In this document: positions 52,246 through 59,862 of the stretch, in pieces | Layout of the letters: every line of letters starts with the position of its first letter | Position numbering within the stretch: the first letter of the stretch is position 1 | DNA from: Bacillota bacterium | GTDB lineage: Bacteria > Bacillota > Clostridia > Lachnospirales > Lachnospiraceae | DNA length: 64,000 bases | Assembly (NCBI GenBank): GCA_023439125.1 | Contig: JAEXOU010000014.1 | Location: 1 to 64,000 of the forward strand | Reading direction: 5' to 3' | Translations under genes and position numbers: made by a program | The notes under the pieces: model-generated | Told to the model about the DNA's origin: nothing | Database searches by the model: none | What the model saw: the letters and a program-made list of their open reading frames with translations, nothing else

Positions 52246-53523
52246 ATGTTAGATTTAAAATTCGTCAGAGAAAATCCAGAGATTGTAAAACAGAATATTA
52301 AGAATAAGTTTCAGGACAAGAAACTTCCTTTAGTAGATGAAGTTATTGCTCTTGATGCACAGAGTAGAAATGTAAAGCAAGAGGCTGATAGCCTTCGTGC
52401 AGATCGTAACAAAATTAGCAAACAAATTGGTGGCTTAATGGCACAAGGCAAAAAAGAAGAAGCAGAGGCTTTGAAACAACGTGTTACGGAAGAATCTGAT
52501 CGCCTTGCAGAATTAGAAGTAATAGAAAATGAGTTACAAGAAAAGATTACAAACATTATGATGACAATTCCTAATATTATCGATCCAAGTGTTCCAATTG
52601 GTAAAGATGATAGTGAGAATGTTGAGATTAAGAAATATGGAGAACCAGTAGTCCCAGATTTTGATGTACCTTATCATGCTGAAATTATGGAAAGCTTCAA
52701 CGGATTGGATTTAGATTCTGCTCGTAAAGTTGCAGGTAATGGTTTCTATTATTTAATGGGTGATATTGCAAGATTACACTCTGCGGTAATCTCTTATGCA
52801 AGAGATTTCATGATTGATCGTGGCTTTACTTATTGTGTACCACCATATATGATTCGTAGCAATGTTGTTACTGGTGTTATGAGTTTTGCAGAGATGGATG
52901 CAATGATGTATAAGATTGAAGGGGAAGACCTTTATCTAATTGGAACTTCAGAACACTCCATGATTGGTAAATTCATTGATACAATCAATAAAGAGGAAGA
53001 TTTACCATACACATTGACAAGTTATTCCCCATGTTTTAGAAAAGAAAAGGGCGCTCACGGAATTGAAGAACGTGGTGTTTATCGTATCCACCAGTTCGAA
53101 AAGCAAGAAATGATCGTTGTATGTAAACCAGAAGATAGCATGATGTGGTTCGATAAATTATGGCAAAATACAGTAGATTTATTCCGCTCCTTAGATATTC
53201 CAGTTCGTACACTAGAATGTTGTTCTGGCGATTTAGCTGATCTTAAAGTGAAATCTATTGACGTAGAGGCATGGTCTCCAAGACAAAAGAAATATTTTGA
53301 GGTTGGTAGCTGCTCTAACTTAGGTGATGCTCAAGCTCGTAGATTAAAGATTCGTGTAAATGGCGAGAATGGCAAGTATTTTGCTCATACTCTTAACAAT
53401 ACTGTAGTTGCACCACCACGTATGTTAATTGCTTTCTTAGAGAATAACTTAAATGCTGATGGTAGTGTTAGCATTCCAAAAGTATTACAACCTTATATGG
53501 GTGGTAAGGAATTTATTAAATAA
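52246..53523 (+). CDS. serS: Seryl-tRNA synthetase
   Basis: A 425-residue class II synthetase. ATG at 52246 follows ATAGGAGGAATGCT and gives MLDLKFVRENPEIVKQN, the usual start. Residues 25-105 form the long coiled-coil arm that holds the tRNA-Ser variable arm. Motif 2 reads CFRKEKGAHGIEERGVYRIHQFEK and motif 3 contains GSCSNLGDAQARR. Length is normal. Controlled by the T-box upstream; terminator at 53544. Confidence 0.97.
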   Translation: MLDLKFVRENPEIVKQNIKNKFQDKKLPLVDEVIALDAQSRNVKQEADSLRADRNKISKQIGGLMAQGKKEEAEALKQRVTEESDRLAELEVIENELQEKITNIMMTIPNIIDPSVPIGKDDSENVEIKKYGEPVVPDFDVPYHAEIMESFNGLDLDSARKVAGNGFYYLMGDIARLHSAVISYARDFMIDRGFTYCVPPYMIRSNVVTGVMSFAEMDAMMYKIEGEDLYLIGTSEHSMIGKFIDTINKEEDLPYTLTSYSPCFRKEKGAHGIEERGVYRIHQFEKQEMIVVCKPEDSMMWFDKLWQNTVDLFRSLDIPVRTLECCSGDLADLKVKSIDVEAWSPRQKKYFEVGSCSNLGDAQARRLKIRVNGENGKYFAHTLNNTVVAPPRMLIAFLENNLNADGSVSIPKVLQPYMGGKEFIK

Positions 53524-53543
53524 TATTTGTTGAAATGAGATAG

Positions 53544-53590
53544 ATCAGTCATTAGGCTAGCTAGATAAGCTACTTGATGGCTGATTTTTT
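53544..53590 (+). terminator. Terminator of serS
   Basis: ATCAGTCAT with GGCTAGCT pairs with AGCTACTTGATGGCTGAT, followed by six T. Confidence 0.85.
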
Positions 53591-53678
53591 TATAATTAAT
53601 TTTTTAGTACGAGTCATAGAAGCAAATACAAAAAGGTATTAATGATTTCTAGGAAATATAAATAATTACAAAAAATGG

Positions 53679-53706
53679 TTGACAATCTATTTTTTTGTAC
53701 TATAAT
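53679..53706 (+). promoter_or_regulatory. Consensus sigma-A promoter of the second ABC-2 operon
   Basis: TTGACA (53679-53684) and TATAAT (53701-53706), both exact consensus, spaced by 16 bp, about 60 bp before the leader ORF. Confidence 0.8.
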
Positions 53707-53765
53707 AAGAAAAATTATATCTAAATTTAAGATACAAATTTGTTTTGTAAAAAGGAGATCTAAAA

Positions 53766-53819
53766 ATGAATTATAATGTATGTGTGAAAATTCAAGTGAT
53801 TATGGTGAGACATACCTAA
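53766..53819 (+). CDS. 17-residue leader peptide of the ABC-2 attenuator
   Basis: ATG at 53766 has AAAGGAG upstream. The peptide is MNYNVCVKIQVIMVRHT. Its last codons overlap the 5' arm of the first leader hairpin (GAGACAT, 53807-53813), so a ribosome finishing or stalling here would open that hairpin. Inferred to be a regulatory leader, not a functional protein. Confidence 0.6.
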   Translation: MNYNVCVKIQVIMVRHT

Positions 53820-53920
53820 GTAGCTATTGATGCATAGCTACCTCAGATGTCTCTGATTGCTATGCGGTTTCACAGATTACATTCAAAGCCGCTAACTATA
53901 TTTTGTTAGTGGCTTTTTTT
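53807..53920 (+). promoter_or_regulatory. Attenuator: mutually exclusive hairpins and terminator before an ABC-2 transporter
   Basis: Stem 1: GAGACAT (53807-53813) with ATGTCTC (53847-53853), enclosing GTAGCTAT (53820-53827) and ATAGCTAC (53834-53841). The alternative pairing is GCATAGC (53832-53838) with GCTATGC (53859-53865). GCGGTTT (53864-53870) can pair with AAAGCCGC (53885-53892), the left arm of the terminator. The terminator is AAAGCCGCTAAC (53885-53896) with GTTAGTGGCTTT (53905-53916) and a T-run. It ends 34 bp before the ATPase gene. Confidence 0.75.
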
Positions 53921-53953
53921 ATTTAATCGGATTGTAAACTGAAGGGAGGAATA

Positions 53954-54943
53954 ATGATGGATTATGCATTGCAAGTAAAAAATCTAAAAAAAACATATGT
54001 GGTAAAGGAAAAAGAGAAAGGACTGAAAGGAAGCATAAAGTCTTTCCTTCATCCAAGATATAAGAGTATTCATGCAGTAGATGATATAAGCTTTTCCGTA
54101 AAGCCAGGTGAAATAATTGCTTTCCTTGGACCGAATGGTGCAGGAAAGAGCACAACGATCAAGATGCTGACTGGCATTTTGTATCCGAATGAAGGAAGTA
54201 GTGAAGTTTGGGGGCTTGATCCATCGAAAAAGCGAAAACAGTTAGCTTACCATATAGGAACCGTATTTGGACAGAAAGAACAGCTTTGGATGCATCTAAC
54301 TCCTTATGATAATTTTCAATTCTTTGCTGCAGTATATGATATAAAAAAGGAGGAAGCGAAAGAGAGAATCCAGGAATTAATTCAAGTATTTGAATTAGAT
54401 GAGTTTATAAATACTCCGGTACGAAACCTGTCGCTCGGTCAACGTATTCGCTGTGAAATTGTTGCTTCCTTAATTCATCAACCTGATATTTTATTTTTAG
54501 ATGAACCAACGATTGGATTAGACCCAGTAGTGAAAGAAAATATACGTTCGTTAATCAAAAAGATGAATCGTGAATTTCATACGACGGTATTTTTAACAAG
54601 TCACGATATTGGCGATATTGAAAAGTTATGCAAACGAATTATAATTGTAAACCATGGGAAGATTGTTTTGGATGATTCGATGGAAGCAATTAAATATCAT
54701 TATTTACATAAAAAAATATTAGAAGTTAAGTTAAAAGAAGAGATGGAATTAAGCAATATCCAAGGAGTAACGATCATAAAGAGCAAAGGATCTAATTTAA
54801 AGCTTGAATTGGATACGAACACAACAACAGTTGGAGATATTATCAGCTTAATCGATACGAACAACTTAATTGATATGAACATATCCAATATTCCCTTGGA
54901 ACAAATTATCACCCAGATTTACAAAAGGGGGGATGAGAATTGA
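53954..54943 (+). CDS. ABC-2 transporter ATPase, second set
   Basis: A 329-residue ATPase; start after GGGAGGA, with two adjacent ATG codons. Walker A GPNGAGKST, Q-loop VFGQKEQLWM, signature LSLGQRIRCEIVASL, Walker B ILFLDEPTIGLDP, switch His LTSHDIGDIE. It has the same layout as the ATPase at 36332. It overlaps the next gene by 4 bp (TTGA). Expression should depend on read-through of the upstream attenuator, so the exporter may respond to a ribosome-affecting compound. Confidence 0.93.
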   Translation: MMDYALQVKNLKKTYVVKEKEKGLKGSIKSFLHPRYKSIHAVDDISFSVKPGEIIAFLGPNGAGKSTTIKMLTGILYPNEGSSEVWGLDPSKKRKQLAYHIGTVFGQKEQLWMHLTPYDNFQFFAAVYDIKKEEAKERIQELIQVFELDEFINTPVRNLSLGQRIRCEIVASLIHQPDILFLDEPTIGLDPVVKENIRSLIKKMNREFHTTVFLTSHDIGDIEKLCKRIIIVNHGKIVLDDSMEAIKYHYLHKKILEVKLKEEMELSNIQGVTIIKSKGSNLKLELDTNTTTVGDIISLIDTNNLIDMNISNIPLEQIITQIYKRGDEN

Positions 54944-55731
54944 GAAAATACTTGTTTATATTCAAAACAACCGTAATGGAAAGCGTACAGTATATTTCAA
55001 ATACAGTAGTTGGATTTTTTACTTACTTCATTGTTACGTTTGTATTTTTTCAACTATGGGGATATATCTATTCTGATGGTCAGCATACAATTGCTGGGTA
55101 TGGTTTGAACCAAATGGTTTGGTATGTAATGCTGACGGAGTTAATGTGGTTTGTAAACAGGAATGCCACATTGCTTCATCAAATGTCAACTGATATAAGA
55201 AGTGGTGGCATTGCCTATGGAATTAATAAACCATATCATTACTTACTTTATTGCATAGCAAAACATTATGGAGATATTGCAGTACGTTTTTTTATTTACT
55301 TAGTTTTTGGAATCGTACTTGGTATGCTGTTTGTTGGTCCAATAGAGTCATTTCGCTTTTGGCAGGTACCATTTCTTCTAATTACATTCTTTTTAGGATT
55401 GACATTGAATGCATTGATTCGAATGACGATTAACATCTGTTCTTTTTGGATTGAAGATGCAATGCCAATTCAGTGGATTTATGACAAAATAATTATCGTC
55501 ATTGGTACTATGTTTCCAATTGAAATATTTCCCGTATGGGCTCGTACCTTTTTGTACTACTCCCCAATTTTTGTAGTAACCTATGGTCCAGTAAAATTAA
55601 TCATCGATTTTAGTTTTTCTCTATTTTTTAAGGTATTGATAGCACAGCTTAGTTATCTAACAGGAATTGCAGTGCTTATGTATGTTATATATCAGAAGGG
55701 AGTGAAGCGATTAAATGTTAACGGGGGCTAA
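54940..55731 (+). CDS. ABC-2 type permease, second set, first permease
   Basis: A 263-residue membrane protein with six hydrophobic segments. The start is TTG at 54940, behind GGGGGGATGAG and overlapping the ATPase stop. Family features: RSGGIAYGINKPYHYLLY (cytoplasmic loop motif) and GTMFPIEIFPVWARTFLYYSPIFVVTYGP. It works with the ATPase and the next permease, with which it overlaps by 17 bp. Confidence 0.88.
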   Translation: MRKYLFIFKTTVMESVQYISNTVVGFFTYFIVTFVFFQLWGYIYSDGQHTIAGYGLNQMVWYVMLTELMWFVNRNATLLHQMSTDIRSGGIAYGINKPYHYLLYCIAKHYGDIAVRFFIYLVFGIVLGMLFVGPIESFRFWQVPFLLITFFLGLTLNALIRMTINICSFWIEDAMPIQWIYDKIIIVIGTMFPIEIFPVWARTFLYYSPIFVVTYGPVKLIIDFSFSLFFKVLIAQLSYLTGIAVLMYVIYQKGVKRLNVNGG

Positions 55732-56509
55732 AAATCAACTTAAAGTATCCATGCTTTCAGTAAAATATAATATCATGCGTGAGATGACGAATCATGTATC
55801 ATTTATCATGAATATTACTTTTATGATGCTTAACAATGCAACGTTCATAATTCAGTGGATTGTATTATTTTCTCTTAAGTCAGATTTTGGCGGTTATCAG
55901 ATGAGAGAAGTGATGCTTTTGTGGGCGATCGCTTGTTCCTCTTATGGAATTGCTCATATTTTATTTTGCAGAGCATTTACGCTTTCAGATGCAATTATGA
56001 AAGGACAACTCGATCCATTTTTGGTTCAACCCAAAAATATACTGCTTTCTCTCCTTTGTTCACAAACCAATACTTCATCAATTGGAGATCTTGCCTATGG
56101 AATCGTTGTTGTCCTAATTGTAAAACCAGAGAAAATTTCCATGTATTTCTTATTTTCAATCTTTAGTGCAGTTGCTTATACAGCATTTGCAGTACTTTTT
56201 GGAAGTCTTGCATTTTGGATTGTACGATCAGATGTAATTGCAGACTACGTAAATAACTCGTTGATTCATTTTTCTACCTATCCTGCAGATGGAATTTTTA
56301 AAGGAATCGCAAAATTAGTATTGTATACAGTTGTACCCGTGCAATTTGTTTATTATATGCCATTGAGATTAACACTTCACTTTAGTATTGAGGAATTTCT
56401 ATATATTCTCTTATTTACCGTTGGAATCACATTGTTGTCCATCTTTGTATTTTACCGAGGATTAAGACGCTATAGTTCCAGTAATCTAATGTGTAGTCGC
56501 ATAAATTAA
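55715..56509 (+). CDS. ABC-2 type permease, second set, second permease
   Basis: A 264-residue membrane protein with six hydrophobic segments, paralogous to 35547. The loop motif is MKGQLDPFLVQPKNILL; STYPADGIFKGIAKLVLYTVVPVQFVYYMPL matches the region following TM4. The 3' end overlaps the convergent methyltransferase gene at 56486 by 24 bp. No separate terminator is visible for this operon. Confidence 0.86.
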   Translation: MLTGAKNQLKVSMLSVKYNIMREMTNHVSFIMNITFMMLNNATFIIQWIVLFSLKSDFGGYQMREVMLLWAIACSSYGIAHILFCRAFTLSDAIMKGQLDPFLVQPKNILLSLLCSQTNTSSIGDLAYGIVVVLIVKPEKISMYFLFSIFSAVAYTAFAVLFGSLAFWIVRSDVIADYVNNSLIHFSTYPADGIFKGIAKLVLYTVVPVQFVYYMPLRLTLHFSIEEFLYILLFTVGITLLSIFVFYRGLRRYSSSNLMCSRIN

Positions 56510-57067
56510 AAAACAATCACGAGGATTTTGTGAATCAGGATTGACCACTATTGATTTAATCAATTGAAAACCTGTTTGGTTTGTCAGAAAATCAATATAC
56601 TCTTCATCAGGATAGTATAGAATACAGTATGCCTTACGAGGATTATGCTCTATTGATTTTTGCACATTAGCTATAACCTTTTTAAATATTGGTGGTGAAA
56701 ATGGATTAAAGAAATAGAATACGGTATCTTCAGGTTGTACTTGGTAATCTTGAGCTTTACAAAGGAAAAAATGGATGTCACTCTGCTTTCTTCTTACATA
56801 CGAGTTAAGATTAACAAGCGCATCTTCATAATAGTTTGGATTAAACTCAATTCCTTTGGTATGACAAGAAAAGCGATAACTTACATAGAAGTTTAATCTA
56901 CCTTTTCCACATCCAAAATCGACTAAAGTATCCACTGAGGACAAGAAAAAATTGTCGAATAGTTTTTCTAACCATTCATATGGAGTGGGTTCATAACGGT
57001 GATTATGAAAGGTATCTTTTCCATCTTGTTGTATTCCATTCGTATGAATATGAAGTAGCTGATCCAT
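56486..57067 (-). CDS. Class I SAM-dependent methyltransferase
   Basis: A 193-residue Rossmann-fold methyltransferase. The SAM loop is VDFGCGKGRLNFYVSY (residues about 49-64), followed by an acidic end of strand 2 (KGIEFNPNYYEDA). TVFYFFNPFSPPIFKKVIANV takes the place of the usual catalytic N/D-PPY or LxxxG region. The HNHRYEPTPYEWLEKLFDNF start is shared by a group of uncharacterised methyltransferases. Start after GGAAATATCT. The substrate is unknown. Its 3' end overlaps the ABC-2 permease gene. Confidence 0.85.
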   Translation of the reverse strand: MDQLLHIHTNGIQQDGKDTFHNHRYEPTPYEWLEKLFDNFFLSSVDTLVDFGCGKGRLNFYVSYRFSCHTKGIEFNPNYYEDALVNLNSYVRRKQSDIHFFLCKAQDYQVQPEDTVFYFFNPFSPPIFKKVIANVQKSIEHNPRKAYCILYYPDEEYIDFLTNQTGFQLIKSIVVNPDSQNPRDCFLIYATTH

Positions 57068-57198
57068 AGATATTTCCTTTCTTTACATAACGTATGTATT
57101 AGTTTTCGTACTTACTAGTTATTATATACGAATTTAAAGGGGGAAACCATAGAGAACTTTTAAATTTGCATCACGAACTTTTTTCATGAAGTTCCAAG

Positions 57199-57456
57199 TG
57201 TCAAAAGTTCTTGTCTAAATTTCATTTGTCATTTTGCACGTAAATAGACTTGCTATAAATGGGAGGCCAAACATAATTTAGGAGCATACTGTTATGAAGT
57301 CGTCGGTACTTAGGGCCTGTATTCTAGGCCCTTATGTACCGTTACGAACTTCATTCAAGCGAAAGCGTGTTGCGTATAAATTATGTTTGGCCTCCCATAC
57401 TTCTAACATTTCCTTGTGCAAAATGACATCTGTTTCTATCTTAAGAACTTTTGACA
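57199..57456. repeat. Outer 14 bp inverted repeat around the full R1 element
   Basis: TGTCAAAAGTTCTT (57199-57212) and AAGAACTTTTGACA (57443-57456) are perfect complements and lie outside the terminal repeats of the R1 element, with 15 bp spacers on each side. Confidence 0.75.
57228..57427. repeat. R1 palindromic repeat, copy e (complete, 200 bp)
   Basis: Perfect 12 bp terminal repeats GTCATTTTGCAC and GTGCAAAATGAC. Inside, GGGAGGCCAAACATAATTTA pairs with TAAATTATGTTTGGCCTCCC. The core hairpin has ATGAAGT/AACTTCAT, GGTAC/GTACC and GGGCCT/AGGCCC. The whole element can fold as one long hairpin. An ORF of 68 codons crosses it, but that follows from the repeat. Copies a and b have GATGAC in place of GAGGCC with the matching change in the other arm of copy a. 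Confidence 0.9.
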
Positions 57457-57474
57457 TTCGAAACTTAGCAATAG

Positions 57475-57523
57475 CAAAAGCCAGTGAGGTGATCGATTAG
57501 CTTGGTAACCTCATTGGCTTTTG
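57475..57523 (-). terminator. Terminator of the small Ser/Asn-rich protein gene
   Basis: CAAAAGCCAGTGAGGT pairs with ACCTCATTGGCTTTTG (one mismatch). On the minus strand it follows the 47-codon gene by 30 bp. Confidence 0.75.
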
Positions 57524-57552
57524 TCCACATAAAAATAAATGTAAGTTTTAGT

Positions 57553-57696
57553 TTATCTTGTGCTATTATTGGAGTTGTTAGAAGTACTGTTCGAACTTTT
57601 ACTCGTTGAACTTGTGCTTTCGTTGCTAACTGAATTTTTAGTACTTTTGTTCGAGGAGTTTTTGTTTTTCATACGATTATCTTTGTTTTTGGCCAT
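57553..57696 (-). CDS. 47-residue Ser/Asn/Lys-rich small protein
   Basis: ATG at 57696 has GAAGGGA upstream, and a terminator follows. The product starts MAKNKDNRMKNKNSSNK and continues as almost only Ser, Asn, Thr and Lys, with no hydrophobic residues of note. Such compositions occur in small spore proteins and disordered coat-associated peptides. I do not recognise a family. It is divergent from the methyltransferase/pyrophosphatase fusion gene. Confidence 0.6.
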   Translation of the reverse strand: MAKNKDNRMKNKNSSNKSTKNSVSNESTSSTSKSSNSTSNNSNNSTR

Positions 57697-57835
57697 TTGA
57701 GTTATTTCCCTTCTAAGTAATAGAATATACTACATTTACTATTATGGAACACTATTTTACTAATTATTCGAAAAAGAATAGAATAATTTTGTAGAATGAG
57801 CTATAATATGGTAAATACTTTACGGGAGGGTACTA

Positions 57836-58843
57836 ATGGTTGATTCAAAATGTTGGGATTGGGAAACAGAGAAAGATAACTTATGGTTAACTCCGTGTGA
57901 GGAGAGCTATTATTTTTGTGAGAAATGGCAACATGAAGGACGGCGTTCAGTACTTGATTTAGGATGTGGTTTAGGAAGACATTCTATATTATTTGCAAAA
58001 AAAGGTTTTAAGGTAACATCGGTTGATTTATCAGAATACAGCATACAGCATCTTAGGGAATGGGAAGAAAGAGAGCATGTTTTTATTCGCTCTAAAGTCT
58101 GTGATATGAAGCAGCTTCCTTTTGCCGATAACGCGTTTGACTGTATTTTTTCATATCACGTAATCTCACATACGGACTCCGAAGGAATCTGTCTTATACT
58201 AGATGAGATTAAAAGGGTATTAAAGCCAGGTGGAGAGGTATATCTTACGTTGGGCTCCAAAGATTCGTGGGCTTTTAAGGAGGCTAATTTTCCTAAAGTA
58301 GACGAAAATACTGTAATTAAAACGAATGCAATAACGGAGAAAGAGATACCGCATTTTTATGTTGATTTAGATGGTTTACTGGAATTATTTAAAGATTTTA
58401 AGATTGAAAGAATTCGCCATATTGATGATTGTTATCACAAAGGACAAATTCAGCATACGATGAATTATTACATAACAGCAACTTATGATAAAGTGGCAAA
58501 ACAACTAGACTATTCTGAAATTATTGGTAAAAAGGTGAAGGGTAGAATTGATCGTCCACTCGGTAGTATACATCCTCGATTTTCTCGTCTTCACTATCCA
58601 ATTAATTATGGATATGTGGATGGAGTTATGGCTGCAGATGGAGCAGAACAGGATGTATATTTACTTGGAGTTAATGAACCTCTTGATACTTATGAGGGAG
58701 TTGTCATCGCTGTTTTACATCGTTATAATGATATTGAAGATAAGTGGATTGTTGCACCAGAAGGTGTTAACTTTACGGATGAAGAGATTATGACTCAGAT
58801 TTATTTTCAAGAGCGATATTTCGATGTTGAGCTATTCCGTTAA
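57836..58843 (+). CDS. Fusion of SAM methyltransferase and inorganic-pyrophosphatase-like domain
   Basis: A 335-residue protein with start after GGGAGGG. Residues about 35-200 are a class I methyltransferase: VLDLGCGLGRHSILFAKKG (SAM loop), VTSVDLS, and LKPGGEVYLTLGS. Residues about 225-335 resemble a small pyrophosphatase-like domain: GRIDRPLGSIHPRFSRLHYPINYGYVDG, then AEQDVYLLGVNEPLDTYEGVVIAVLHRYNDIEDKWIVAPEG. The fused form is unusual; the second domain usually occurs alone. One reading is that the enzyme couples methylation to removal of a diphosphate, but this is speculative. NudC follows 71 bp downstream. Confidence 0.85.
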   Translation: MVDSKCWDWETEKDNLWLTPCEESYYFCEKWQHEGRRSVLDLGCGLGRHSILFAKKGFKVTSVDLSEYSIQHLREWEEREHVFIRSKVCDMKQLPFADNAFDCIFSYHVISHTDSEGICLILDEIKRVLKPGGEVYLTLGSKDSWAFKEANFPKVDENTVIKTNAITEKEIPHFYVDLDGLLELFKDFKIERIRHIDDCYHKGQIQHTMNYYITATYDKVAKQLDYSEIIGKKVKGRIDRPLGSIHPRFSRLHYPINYGYVDGVMAADGAEQDVYLLGVNEPLDTYEGVVIAVLHRYNDIEDKWIVAPEGVNFTDEEIMTQIYFQERYFDVELFR

Positions 58844-58914
58844 ATGTCGAAAAAGTATACAAACTTACAAAAGAGAAGGAATATCAATGGCATGACAAGA
58901 TAAATGGAGGATTT

Positions 58915-59766
58915 ATGATACATGAAATAGCGCCACACAAACTAGATACAGAATTTAGGGTGGTTAAGGCAAATCGTAATGATATCGTAATGATTTTTAA
59001 CGATAGACAAGTATTATTGGTGGAAAGAGAAGGGGTATTACGACTTCCTATCTTATCTGAATTATATTATCAAGCGACCGAATTACAAAATAATTTAGAG
59101 TATTTATTTGCAATTGATGACCAAGGAATCTTTCTTTATGTAGGTGATAATAATGAGTTGGACGGTAGGATAAGTGATAATGTATTTCAATGGAATGAAA
59201 TAGATATTTTTCGTAGTTTTCCATTACAATATGAGGCATTTGCTGGAATAACAGCAAGTCAATTGTATCGTTGGAAGCAGAATAATACATACTGTGGTCG
59301 TTGCCAGACTAAGCTCTTAACAAGTAAGACAGAACGAGCTTTGTGCTGTCCAGTCTGTCATACAGCAATTTACCCCAAAATTTCACCAGCAGTAATCGTT
59401 GCGATTACGGATGGAAGTCGCTTGTTAATGACGAAATATGCACATAGTCATTATAAAAAATATGCACTAGTAGCTGGTTATGTTGAAATTGGAGAGAGTT
59501 TTGAGGAAGCAGTGCAACGAGAAGTAATGGAGGAAGTAGGGTTAAGAGTAAAAAATATTCAATATTATAAAAGTTCACCTTGGGCATTTTCCGATTCTAT
59601 TATGATTGGTTTTTTTGCTGAACTAGATGGAGACGATACAATCACATTGCAAGAAAGTGAACTTAGTGAGGCTATGTGGTTTGATTACGACCAAATACCT
59701 GAAAATCCAAGCAAATTAAGTATTTCGCAAGAATTAGTGGACTGTATTCGTGCGCGAAAAAAATAA
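58915..59766 (+). CDS. nudC: NADH pyrophosphatase-type Nudix hydrolase
   Basis: A 283-residue enzyme of the NudC type, which cleaves NAD(H) and removes NAD caps from RNA. Start after GGAGG. A zinc ribbon (YCGRCQTKL and CCPVCHTAIYP) precedes the Nudix domain. The Nudix box is G-Y-V-E-I-G-E-S-F-E-E-A-V-Q-REVMEEVGL, a full match to the G-x5-E-x7-REUxEExGU pattern. The NudC-type SQPWPFPxS segment reads SSPWAFSDS. It lies downstream of the methyltransferase fusion gene on the same strand. Confidence 0.93.
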   Translation: MIHEIAPHKLDTEFRVVKANRNDIVMIFNDRQVLLVEREGVLRLPILSELYYQATELQNNLEYLFAIDDQGIFLYVGDNNELDGRISDNVFQWNEIDIFRSFPLQYEAFAGITASQLYRWKQNNTYCGRCQTKLLTSKTERALCCPVCHTAIYPKISPAVIVAITDGSRLLMTKYAHSHYKKYALVAGYVEIGESFEEAVQREVMEEVGLRVKNIQYYKSSPWAFSDSIMIGFFAELDGDDTITLQESELSEAMWFDYDQIPENPSKLSISQELVDCIRARKK

Positions 59767-59862
59767 AAGATAAAATAGTGGAAAAAAATACTATAAAATG
59801 CTATAAAAATGTAGTATAATTGAAGTTGGAAAGACTATATAATACAGAAGGGAGATTTTTGC

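Noticed and set aside
57294..57500. 68-codon ORF crossing the full R1 element
   Set aside because: It is produced by the repeat's palindrome, with a stop only outside the element. The other R1 copies do not keep it.
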